NCBI GenBank assembly: GCA_937900695.1
Contig: CALCFD010000005.1
Location: forward strand, 1 to 47,348
Direction of reading: 5' to 3'
Length of the DNA stretch: 47,348 nt
Source of the DNA: an uncultured Eubacterium sp.
Lineage (GTDB): Bacteria; Bacillota; Clostridia; Peptostreptococcales; Anaerovoracaceae
In this document: positions 24,501-31,787 of the stretch, one piece after another
How positions within the stretch are numbered: the first letter of the stretch is position 1
Layout of the letters: each line of letters begins with the position of its first letter
The notes under the pieces: model-generated
The model's database searches: none
What the model was told of the DNA's origin: nothing
The model's input: the letters and a program-made list of their open reading frames with translations, nothing else
Program-made: the position numbers and the translations under genes

Positions 24501-25024
24501 TCTGCTAAAAATCTCTTTAACCACTGGATTGATACTGGCTCATCAATAAGACCTCTTCTACATTCACTTTCACATGGATGTGGGCAAACTCTACCTAATG
24601 AAGCAGGCAATGGCAATTTGTCTTTAATAAGTTCGATTGCCTTTTCATACTCTCCATTTGCTAATAGACCTACATATCCCTGACAGTCAGTTTCAGCAGG
24701 ACACGCTTTAACACATGGTGGTCTACAATCACCTGTATGATTTGAAAGCAATAGTTCTAGATTAGTTTTCCTAGATTCAATTACTCTATCTGTATCTGTC
24801 TTAATAACCATGTTTGGTGCGATTTCAGTTGCACAAGCCTTACAAAGCTTAGGATTTCCTTCTACTTCGCACATACAAAGTCCACATGATCCATATATTT
24901 TAGTTCTTTCATCAAAACAAAGTGTTGGAATAAAAATATCGTTTTCCTTTGCTACTTCTAAAATAGTCTGTCCAGGAAGACCTAATACTTCTTTTCCATC
25001 AATGTTTAGTCTATACTTGTTCAT
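21503..25024 (-). CDS. Large iron-sulfur flavoprotein, GltD-NuoG fusion (StnA-like NAD(P)H/ferredoxin oxidoreductase subunit)
   Basis: A 1173-aa fusion. In order: [2Fe-2S] domain (~1-80, CFDERTKIYGSCGLCMCEV); GltD-type iron-sulfur and FAD/NADPH module (~95-500) with dinucleotide motifs VAIIGGGPMGLSAAYFL and VAIVGGGNTAMDACRTA and the end motif GVFAGGDCGN; a CLECGCHDYHEC motif; two [4Fe-4S] motifs (CILCGLCVRVCDE, CISCGQCVSVCP); and a molybdopterin-oxidoreductase-like domain opening CSYCSVGCSLDLE. The catalytic Sec/Cys-His motif of formate dehydrogenase is not visible, so I read the last domain as NuoG-like. With the NuoF- and NuoE-like genes upstream this matches the electron-bifurcating Stn-type transhydrogenase described in Sporomusa, which couples NADH, NADPH and ferredoxin. 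The exact electron partners are inferred. Confidence 0.75.
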   Translation of the reverse strand: MNKYRLNIDGKEVLGLPGQTILEVAKENDIFIPTLCFDERTKIYGSCGLCMCEVEGNPKLCKACATEIAPNMVIKTDTDRVIESRKTNLELLLSNHTGDCRPPCVKACPAETDCQGYVGLLANGEYEKAIELIKDKLPLPASLGRVCPHPCESECRRGLIDEPVSIQWLKRFLADTDLMADERFIPEIDDETGKSVAIIGGGPMGLSAAYFLRQRGHDVTIFESMPKAGGMLRYGIPEYRLPKEVVDEEIATIEAMGVNIITDTKIGVDIPFETIREDFDAILLGIGAWKSTGVGCKGEDAEGVVGGIDFLRKVVRNESMILGDSVAIVGGGNTAMDACRTAVRLGVKTVYNIYRRTKDEMPADMVEIVEAEEEGVIFKNLTNPLEVIADENGHVKQVVLQVMELGEPDASGRRKPIPVEGKTETIDVDTLILAIGQAVDASMFSDEIERTKKGAIKYDAKTFRTSMEGVFAGGDCGNDKISIAVEAIADAKKASEMIDAYLDGEDAEYREEYVVTRDDITAESFEDRERMCRPTMDQLEADERKDNFTEVIPDGYSEEDAVYEANRCLECGCHDYHECKLIDFANQYEVDPDRFAGEKNAIEFEDDHPFIVRDPNKCILCGLCVRVCDEVMGVGALGLVNRGFDTVVKPNLEKSLAKSGCISCGQCVSVCPTGALQERQTVAKEVPVETEITGTTCSYCSVGCSLDLETCGDMLIKANPDKEGFVNKGLACGKGKWGFDCSMLEGKLEDPLIHEEGDDFRITDYHEAIMLTAKKAEAIATKYGKEAVAVAISDRYTNEEAYAFKKLAEVMGARTLCFNNRENGLEKVLGIDSSPNTIDELLSTDVILMLGYKFEMNPIIQLKVKQAAENGAKVVLVNPVDYEQERFEFATKTVYTENDLNFLKSIAKALIDGGKESSEDGFDAFKDSLKDVVVSEDAKEIAALYAGAKKAMIVFQQNLVTTDAATLIGDIALLSGHIGGARDGVLQLKAKNNSQGLIDMGIYHGAEAMDGVKALLVFGEDPKNVDLSGLEFLMVSDTHATETVAKADVVLPGTGFASVDGTYTNTERRLMPVEAAIDEGIDLANWEIAAEIAYAYEVEFGWEDTADISAEMDDTEPLYKYAEIGEILDDVLVPEFAEFVVVGDGAFVEPLPCTDNLMNMISQRLPKPVCMTE

Positions 25025-25040
25025 ATTTATGTCCTCCTAA

Positions 25041-26789
25041 TTATTCTACTGTTATTGCATCAAAATTACAGCTTTCGTAGCATCTTCCACATTTTACACA
25101 CTTATCCTGATCGATAACGTGCTGACCCTTAGCCTCACCGCTAATAGCACCAACAGGACATTTCTTGCTACATAAAGTACAGCCCTTACATTTATCTGTA
25201 ATTTCAAATTTAATAAGTGCCTTACATGATTTAGCTGTACACTTCTTATTATAAATATGATCTTCGTATTCGTTTCTGAAATATTTTAAAGTTGTAAGTA
25301 CTGGGTTTGGAGCTGTCTGACCTAGACCACATAATGATCCATCTTTAATCTTTGCAGCTAATTCTTCTAGAAGCTCAATATCTCCATCCTTACCTTCACC
25401 CTTAGTGATTCTTTCAAGAATTTCAAGCATTCTCTTAGTACCGATACGGCAGTAATTACACTTACCACATGATTCTTTTCTAGTAAAATCTAGGAAGTAT
25501 CTAGCCATATCTACCATACAAGTATCTTCATCCATTACGATCATACCGCCAGAACCAACAATTGCTCCTGTTTTATTAATATCTTCATAAGTTACAGGAG
25601 TATCTATTAAATCTGCTGGAATACATCCGCCTGACGGACCACCCATCTGTACTGCCTTAAAATCCTTGTCATTTTTAATGCCGCCACCGATACCAAAAAT
25701 AACATCTCTAAGTGGCAATCCCATAGGTACTTCAACAAGACCACCTTTTTTAATCTTACCAGCAAGAGCAAATACCTTAGTACCCTTACTGTTTTCAGTT
25801 CCCATATCTCCAAATGCCTTACCACCGTTATATAAAATCCATGGCACGTTAGCAAATGTTTCTACGTTGTTGATATTTGTAGGTTCCTGCCAGTAACCCT
25901 TTTCAGCCGGGAATGGCGGTTTTAATCTTGGCATACCTCTTTCGCCTTCTAGTGAAGCTATAAGAGCTGTTTCTTCACCGCATACAAATGCACCAGCACC
26001 TGCTTTAATTCTTAAATCAAAGCTAAAGTCTGTACCAAATAAGTTTTTACCTAAAAATCCGTTTTCTCTAGCCTGAGCCATAGCATTTTCTAATCTCTTA
26101 ATAGCTAGAGGATATTCTGCTCTACAGTAGATAATACCTTCAGTAGCGCCCATTGCAAATCCACCAATAATCATACCTTCAATAAGTGAATGTGGATCTC
26201 CTTCTAGTACAGATCTATCCATAAATGCACCTGGGTCTCCTTCATCGGCATTACATACCATATATTTATTTTTTCCAGTGTTGTTCTTAGCTGCATTCCA
26301 TTTAAACCAAGTTGGAAATCCTGCTCCACCTCTACCTCTTAGACCTGAAATCTTAATTTCTTCAATTACATCATCCTGAGTCATAGAAGTGATAACTTTT
26401 TCAGCTGCTTTATATCCGTTTACAGCAATATATTCATCAATATTTTCTGGATCTATAAGGCCTGCATTTCTAAGTACTACTCTCTTCTGTTTATTGATAA
26501 ACTCTTCATCTTCCTTAGAAATTACATGCTCTTCATCCACCTTACCATTTACAAGGTGATTTTCAACAATAGAAGCTACATCTGCAGGCTGCACTTTTAC
26601 ATATCTAGTTAGCTTATTATCATCGTCATAAATATCTACAATAGGTTCTAGGTAACAAGTACCAACACAACCAGTAACACCTACTTTGATATCAAGATTT
26701 TTTTCTGCAATCAATCTTTCAAATTCAGCAGCTGTTTTCTTCGCTCCAGTAGCGATACCGCAGCTTCCCTGTCCTACTACTACTTTCAT
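25041..26789 (-). CDS. NuoF/HydB-like NADH-binding flavoprotein subunit (StnB-like)
   Basis: FMN- and NADH-binding subunit, 582 aa. The N terminus is a thioredoxin-like [2Fe-2S] domain with C10, C41 and C45. The 51-kDa core has the NADH/FMN motifs GLRGRGGAGFPTW and NADEGDPGAFMDR and the [4Fe-4S] motif ESCGKCNYCRIG with the later Cys in SLCGLGQ. The C terminus adds two [4Fe-4S] ferredoxin motifs (CKGCTLCSKKCP and CVKCGRCYESCN). This is the domain order of HydB/NfnB-type bifurcating subunits, longer than respiratory NuoF. It starts 11 bp after the NuoE-like gene with AGGAGG, and is followed at 16 bp by the large fusion subunit. It would oxidise or form NADH at the FMN. Confidence 0.9.
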   Translation of the reverse strand: MKVVVGQGSCGIATGAKKTAAEFERLIAEKNLDIKVGVTGCVGTCYLEPIVDIYDDDNKLTRYVKVQPADVASIVENHLVNGKVDEEHVISKEDEEFINKQKRVVLRNAGLIDPENIDEYIAVNGYKAAEKVITSMTQDDVIEEIKISGLRGRGGAGFPTWFKWNAAKNNTGKNKYMVCNADEGDPGAFMDRSVLEGDPHSLIEGMIIGGFAMGATEGIIYCRAEYPLAIKRLENAMAQARENGFLGKNLFGTDFSFDLRIKAGAGAFVCGEETALIASLEGERGMPRLKPPFPAEKGYWQEPTNINNVETFANVPWILYNGGKAFGDMGTENSKGTKVFALAGKIKKGGLVEVPMGLPLRDVIFGIGGGIKNDKDFKAVQMGGPSGGCIPADLIDTPVTYEDINKTGAIVGSGGMIVMDEDTCMVDMARYFLDFTRKESCGKCNYCRIGTKRMLEILERITKGEGKDGDIELLEELAAKIKDGSLCGLGQTAPNPVLTTLKYFRNEYEDHIYNKKCTAKSCKALIKFEITDKCKGCTLCSKKCPVGAISGEAKGQHVIDQDKCVKCGRCYESCNFDAITVE

Positions 26790-26800
26790 AAATTTACCTC

Positions 26801-27313
26801 CTAACCTCTTGCTTTTATGCTATCTAAAATTTCTTTTACAGAGTCTTTAGTTAGGTTACCGTAAGTCTCTTCACCATCAACGCTCTTAATCATCATAACA
26901 GGTGCTAAAGAGCAACAACCAAGACAAGCTACATTATTAAGTGTAAATAAGCCATCCTCTGTCGTCTCGCCGTCTTTAATATTTAGATGTTCACAAACTG
27001 ATTCTTCAATTATATCTGCACCATTTACATGACAAGCTGTACCTTTACAAAGCATAATTAAATACTTGCCAACAGGTTTCATTCTAAACTGAGCATAAAA
27101 AGTTGCTACACCATAAATCTTAGCTGGTTTAATACCTGTTTCTTCTGCAATATAGTTAATTGCATCAGGTGAAAGATATCCATAAATATCCTGTGTTTTT
27201 TGCAAGATAGTAATCAAACTTCCAGGTACTTTAGCATACTTTTCTAATACAGGAGCTAAATCCTTAAATTGCTGTGCTCTGCTGTTTTCGCAGCAACATC
27301 TGTTGTCACCCAT
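26801..27313 (-). CDS. NuoE/HydC-like [2Fe-2S] subunit (StnC-like)
   Basis: Small thioredoxin-like subunit of 170 aa. The cluster ligands are C89-x4-C94 (LCKGTACHV) and C130-x3-C134 (ACLGCCSL), the standard 24-kDa subunit pattern. The helical N terminus with 'LITILQKTQDIYGYLSPDAI' is typical. It is the first gene of the three-gene operon and has a good promoter 50-75 nt upstream. Its cluster should exchange electrons with the FMN subunit encoded next. Confidence 0.9.
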   Translation of the reverse strand: MGDNRCCCENSRAQQFKDLAPVLEKYAKVPGSLITILQKTQDIYGYLSPDAINYIAEETGIKPAKIYGVATFYAQFRMKPVGKYLIMLCKGTACHVNGADIIEESVCEHLNIKDGETTEDGLFTLNNVACLGCCSLAPVMMIKSVDGEETYGNLTKDSVKEILDSIKARG

Positions 27314-27359
27314 AATTTTACCTCCAAAAAAATATAGTTTTATACAAATTCACCTTTTT

Positions 27360-27388
27360 ATTATACTTCTTTCAGAAAATAAAGACAA
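27360..27388 (-). promoter_or_regulatory. Promoter of the Stn-like operon
   Basis: Minus strand -35 TTGTCT (27388-27383), 17-bp spacer, perfect -10 TATAAT (27365-27360). The leader is about 40 nt and ends with GGAGG before the ATG at 27313. Confidence 0.7.
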
Positions 27389-27427
27389 CACACTATTACA
27401 TATAGATACTGTCTTTTTTTCATTTTT

Positions 27428-28321
27428 TCACTTTATTATTTTCTTAAACCTGCTAAAATCTATTTCCATAATAAATACACTAGCAACTAAAATTACCGCT
27501 CCCAAATAAGCTCTAAATATAAGTACTTCTCCTGCAACAAAAAATGCTACTATTCCGGCAAAAACAGGTTCAAGTGCAAAAATTACTCCAACATGACTTG
27601 CTGTTGTGTACTGCTGAGCTATAGCCTGAACTATAAAAGCTATACCCGTACAAAATATTGATAAAAATATTGTAGACCAAATTACTCTAGGTTCTGTTGG
27701 GATTTTAAACTCTCCCATTACCACTGAAAAAATTATGCAATACATAGCTGTAAATCCTAGCTGAAATACTCCAAGCTGAAATGCATCTACCTCTTCATGA
27801 GAAACTGCAGTCTCTGTAATATTTAAATCAATACCATATGCTACAGCAGCAAGCATGCAAAGCAAATCCCCTGATGCCACTTGAAACTTACCATTTAAAG
27901 TAAGTAAACCAATTCCTATCACACTAGTACAAAGTACTACTTTAAACTTTTTATCAGGCTTTACTCCCTTAAAAAAATAGGCAATAATAGGAGTTGTAAC
28001 AACCGGCAATGCCACTAAAAAACCAGCATTAGAAAGGCTAGTATAAAGAACTCCATATGTACATCCAAAATAAACAACAAACAATGCTGTACCTATAAAA
28101 AAACTATATTTTATAGTTTTTTTATTTACACCTTTAAGCTTTTTAAATCCAATTAAAATTGCTATAACAAAAGCTCCTCCAAATCTATAAGCATTTAAAG
28201 TAAATGGGCTAATTTCCATAAGAGCCCAATCCATAGTTATATATGAAACGCCCCAGCTCAATGTTACAAATAATAACATTAAATCCGCTTCTATTTGTTT
28301 TCTTTTATTAATTTCACTCAT
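27428..28321 (-). CDS. EamA/DMT superfamily transporter
   Basis: A 297-aa inner-membrane exporter-type protein with ten hydrophobic segments in two EamA repeats. The first repeat starts 'ADLMLLFVTLSWGVSYITMDWAL' and the second covers 'LLCMLAAVAYGIDLNI'. The substrate is unknown; the family includes amino-acid and metabolite exporters. The ATG at 28321 has GGAG about 8 nt upstream inside the end of holA. The longer reading would start with TTG at 28336 on the Shine-Dalgarno itself and is rejected. It begins one nucleotide past the holA stop codon, so it is translated with comEC-holA. Confidence 0.85.
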   Translation of the reverse strand: MSEINKRKQIEADLMLLFVTLSWGVSYITMDWALMEISPFTLNAYRFGGAFVIAILIGFKKLKGVNKKTIKYSFFIGTALFVVYFGCTYGVLYTSLSNAGFLVALPVVTTPIIAYFFKGVKPDKKFKVVLCTSVIGIGLLTLNGKFQVASGDLLCMLAAVAYGIDLNITETAVSHEEVDAFQLGVFQLGFTAMYCIIFSVVMGEFKIPTEPRVIWSTIFLSIFCTGIAFIVQAIAQQYTTASHVGVIFALEPVFAGIVAFFVAGEVLIFRAYLGAVILVASVFIMEIDFSRFKKIIK

Positions 28322-28322
28322 G

Positions 28323-29330
28323 TTATATCTCCGCAATTAACATTTCTAATGCCATACTACTTTCTAAAATACCCATCTTAATTTTGCTATCTGTACTGTA
28401 AGCCTTAACAAGCATTTTCTTTAAATCTCTACTTGTATATCTTCTAGCAAAGTTTAATGCTTTTTTAACTCTAAATTCATGTACTTTAAGTGTCTTTTGT
28501 ATTTCTGTTATCTGGCAACCATTTTCTGCCATTTCCTTACTTTGCACCATTATTTCAAGCTGAGATATTATCGAAGCCAATAAAGTCATCTCTTTTTGTC
28601 CTGATAAAAGCAACTGATGCAATAAATCAAAAGCCACATCTTTTCGATTACTACTTACAGCATCAATCATAGAAAATACACCATGTTCAATATTATCTGA
28701 AATACCAATTCTTATATTATTTAATGATATTTCATCTTCTTCATTTAATGCTATTATTTTTTTTATATCACCTTCAAGGTTGTATAAATTGTAATCAATG
28801 TCTTTATTGTAATAGCCACTTTCATTTATCAATGTTGTAATATATCCTCTAGTAACGACTTTTCCCGCATTCTTAAATCTTTTATTAATAAAGCTTATAA
28901 GTTGAGACTGAGTCAAAGGCTCAAAATCATATACTCTTCCTATTTTTTTTAATTCTTTGTCTATTTCAGTTGCCGTTATTATAAGTATTGTAGTCTCAGG
29001 TAAATCCTTTACATATTCAATAAGTTCCTTTAAATACTTACCGTTATAATTTTTTAATAAAACAACTTTTCTAAGTGACATCATTGGAGGAGTTTCACAA
29101 CTAGCTATAATATTATCAACTTCAGCAACTTCTAAGTTAACATTGTCATAGTCTAGTGTTTTAGTTACCTCATTAATGTATTTATCCACCAAAAGATCTG
29201 TAGCCCAATTTATCAAATAATCTTCAATACCACAAAATAGTACAAGACTTTTGAAATTATCTTCTTTTAAATCCTTTTGAAAAATTTTAAAAGCATGTTC
29301 TTTGCTTTCTTTTCTATTATTATATGCCAT
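28323..29330 (-). CDS. holA: DNA polymerase III subunit delta
   Basis: Clamp-loader subunit that opens the sliding clamp. The 335-aa product has the HolA layout: an N-terminal region 'LVLFCGIEDYLINWATDLLV', where YLI near residue 36-43 matches the family, a degenerate AAA+ middle (MMSLRKVVLLKNYNG), and a C-terminal helical collar. It follows comEC by one base and precedes the EamA gene; comEC-holA adjacency is widespread in Firmicutes, which strengthens the call. Confidence 0.9.
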   Translation of the reverse strand: MAYNNRKESKEHAFKIFQKDLKEDNFKSLVLFCGIEDYLINWATDLLVDKYINEVTKTLDYDNVNLEVAEVDNIIASCETPPMMSLRKVVLLKNYNGKYLKELIEYVKDLPETTILIITATEIDKELKKIGRVYDFEPLTQSQLISFINKRFKNAGKVVTRGYITTLINESGYYNKDIDYNLYNLEGDIKKIIALNEEDEISLNNIRIGISDNIEHGVFSMIDAVSSNRKDVAFDLLHQLLLSGQKEMTLLASIISQLEIMVQSKEMAENGCQITEIQKTLKVHEFRVKKALNFARRYTSRDLKKMLVKAYSTDSKIKMGILESSMALEMLIAEI

Positions 29331-29331
29331 A

Positions 29332-31635
29332 CTACCTCTCTAGATTTATCATTTCAATAAACTCAAAGGACCCATCTTTTATTAAAACTCCAACAGCTCC
29401 ATCTAAATCATTTCTTTTGATAATTATATCATTTTTATTATATTTTTCAATTATTTCACCTGCAGGATGACCATAGTTATTTTTACCTACCTGAAAAACT
29501 GCCGCACTTGGTTTTACATTATTCAACAAATAATCTGAAGAGCTATCTTTACTACCATGATGAGGTACTTGAATTATATCAGATTTCATATTTCCAATTA
29601 GTTTTTCTTCAGTATTTATGTCTATATCACCTGTTATCATAAATTTTATTGCATCAAGATGCACTTTTCCTACAAGACTTCTTGCATTTTCATCACCATC
29701 TTCTATTTCTTTTAAGTATTGATTCATAGATCCTCCATTGGGGCCTATTGTCTCAAAAATCAAATCATCATCAATTTTCAAAACATCATGCTTCTTTAAA
29801 AAAATGAAATTAGAATAATCTATTCCTGTTTCCTTTGAAATTTTTTCTATAATCACTTTATTGCCATCATAAAGAGCTAACTTTTTAATCTTACCATCAA
29901 TAGCTAGTTCCTTAACACCTAAATAATGATCACTATCTAAGTGTGTAACTAAAGCTATATCTATCTTCTTTATACCATTTTTTAATAGAAATGGCTTTAC
30001 GGTTTTTATCCCTATTTTATAATTTGTATTACCTCCCCCATCAATCATAAGTGTTTTCCCATTTCTACCTTTAAATATCATACAGCACCCTTGACCAACA
30101 TCAAGAAAAATAGCCTTAGCCTTATTAAATTCACTGTATTCAAAACTGCTTATACTACACATAAATATTATTATTGCCATAAAAACTAAAGTAATCGATT
30201 TAAATTTCTTGCGCATATAGCATATTATAATCTCATCATTTGTAAACATAAAAAACAATCCATAAAATATAAGTACAAATATCAATGGTGGACTAATGAC
30301 ATCAAATGATAATATGCCATCCAAATATGTATATTCGTTAATATTAATAAGACTCTTTGTAACAAAAGATATTATCTTAAGTACAATATCTGGAACAAAT
30401 CCTAAAAATACAAATACAATAAAGGAAGCCATTCCTATAGGTAATAAATATGCTGCTATAAATGTAACAGGTATATTAGCTAAAAATGAGCTAAAAGAAA
30501 AATAATTAAAATTGTACGCTATATATGGCGACATGACTAATTGAATAATAAATACTGGTAAAAGATTTTTAACTCTGATGTTTTTAATATAAAAACGACT
30601 CAGCTTGTTATTAGTAACACCTAAAACAAATACAGCCAAAAAAGACATCTGAAATCCGCTGTTAAATATAGCCATAGGGCTTATCAAAGTCAAGATTATC
30701 CCCGACAAACTGAGAGAAGTTAAAAGGTCTACCCTTTGGTGAAATAACTTACCTCCCATCGATATTATTATAAGTATAACTGCTCGCATAATTGAAAAAC
30801 TACAATCAGCCATAATAATGTAAGCTATAAAGAATAATATAGCAATAAAGCTTTTTATCTTATTTCTTTCTATTTTAAATAGTTTCACTAAAGATCCAAA
30901 AATAATACCAATATGAAGCCCTGATGTAGCTAAAATATGAGCAGTTCCATTTTTTTGAAATTCATCATAAACTTCCTCTCCTAGCTGATCTTTTATGCCA
31001 AACATCATTGCTTTAATAAATCCAGCTGTTTCTTTTTCAAAGCTTTTATCTAAATAATTCAAAAAATTATCTCGAAGTATCGAAATATCATTTGCCAATT
31101 TATAAACAGGATTTGTAAATTCATCGGACACAATAATACTATCCGCTTTTAATGTATATCCTACACCTCTTGTACTTAAATGTTTCCTATAATCAAAGCA
31201 CTTAGGATTTCTTTGAGTATTTGGTTTTTCAAGTATTCCATGCACTTTAATTAATTTACCATTGATACTTTTATACTCTTCATTTGAAAAATAGTATGTT
31301 ACTAATATATTTCCACTATCCGGTTGATTTATAGTAAACTCAAGCTTTTTCTTATCATACATACCATCCTCAATTTTAGAAAAGCTTGCAATACCTTCAA
31401 ACAAGCTGGTTTCTCCTAAACGATTATCCATAGCAATAAGTGATAAACTTTGCATATTTAAAATAACCATACCTATAACAATAAACAATATATGTCTTTT
31501 AAAATTTCTTATAGAAAAAATTAAAAATGAAATTGCACTAAAAAAAACTATGTATAACAATGATAACTTAAAATAGTATTCAAAAATTATACCAATAGAA
31601 ATCATCAAAAACACATTTAATATAGGTCTTCTCAA
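29332..31635 (-). CDS. comEC: DNA internalisation/competence protein ComEC/Rec2
   Basis: Membrane channel that carries single-stranded DNA into the cell during transformation. It has 767 aa: N-terminal hydrophobic segments and an OB-like soluble region (~1-200), the Competence domain with 'ILATSGLHIGIIFGSL' (~230-245) and many membrane helices to ~490, then a C-terminal metallo-beta-lactamase domain with LVTHLDSDHYLG, VPHHGSKDSSSDYL and VGKNNYGHP. The start codon is TTG at 31635, with GGGGAGG about 6 nt upstream. Length is normal and all domains are present. It heads the comEC-holA-EamA operon. Confidence 0.93.
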   Translation of the reverse strand: MRRPILNVFLMISIGIIFEYYFKLSLLYIVFFSAISFLIFSIRNFKRHILFIVIGMVILNMQSLSLIAMDNRLGETSLFEGIASFSKIEDGMYDKKKLEFTINQPDSGNILVTYYFSNEEYKSINGKLIKVHGILEKPNTQRNPKCFDYRKHLSTRGVGYTLKADSIIVSDEFTNPVYKLANDISILRDNFLNYLDKSFEKETAGFIKAMMFGIKDQLGEEVYDEFQKNGTAHILATSGLHIGIIFGSLVKLFKIERNKIKSFIAILFFIAYIIMADCSFSIMRAVILIIISMGGKLFHQRVDLLTSLSLSGIILTLISPMAIFNSGFQMSFLAVFVLGVTNNKLSRFYIKNIRVKNLLPVFIIQLVMSPYIAYNFNYFSFSSFLANIPVTFIAAYLLPIGMASFIVFVFLGFVPDIVLKIISFVTKSLININEYTYLDGILSFDVISPPLIFVLIFYGLFFMFTNDEIIICYMRKKFKSITLVFMAIIIFMCSISSFEYSEFNKAKAIFLDVGQGCCMIFKGRNGKTLMIDGGGNTNYKIGIKTVKPFLLKNGIKKIDIALVTHLDSDHYLGVKELAIDGKIKKLALYDGNKVIIEKISKETGIDYSNFIFLKKHDVLKIDDDLIFETIGPNGGSMNQYLKEIEDGDENARSLVGKVHLDAIKFMITGDIDINTEEKLIGNMKSDIIQVPHHGSKDSSSDYLLNNVKPSAAVFQVGKNNYGHPAGEIIEKYNKNDIIIKRNDLDGAVGVLIKDGSFEFIEMINLER

Positions 31636-31787
31636 AATACCTCCCCATCTTTTCTTAAAGCATATACTAAATCATTTTCCACATTTTGTCAATTTTCACC
31701 TTTGCGTCATAATTATATAAAAATGTGTAAAAATCAAAATTAGTATGATATAATAAACTCTATATTGATTATGAAAGGAAATGTTTT

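Noticed and set aside
21503..25024. Formate dehydrogenase alpha subunit
   Set aside because: The molybdopterin-type domain lacks a visible Sec/Cys-His catalytic motif, and the GltD module plus NuoE/NuoF-like partners fit an NAD(P)H-ferredoxin complex better.
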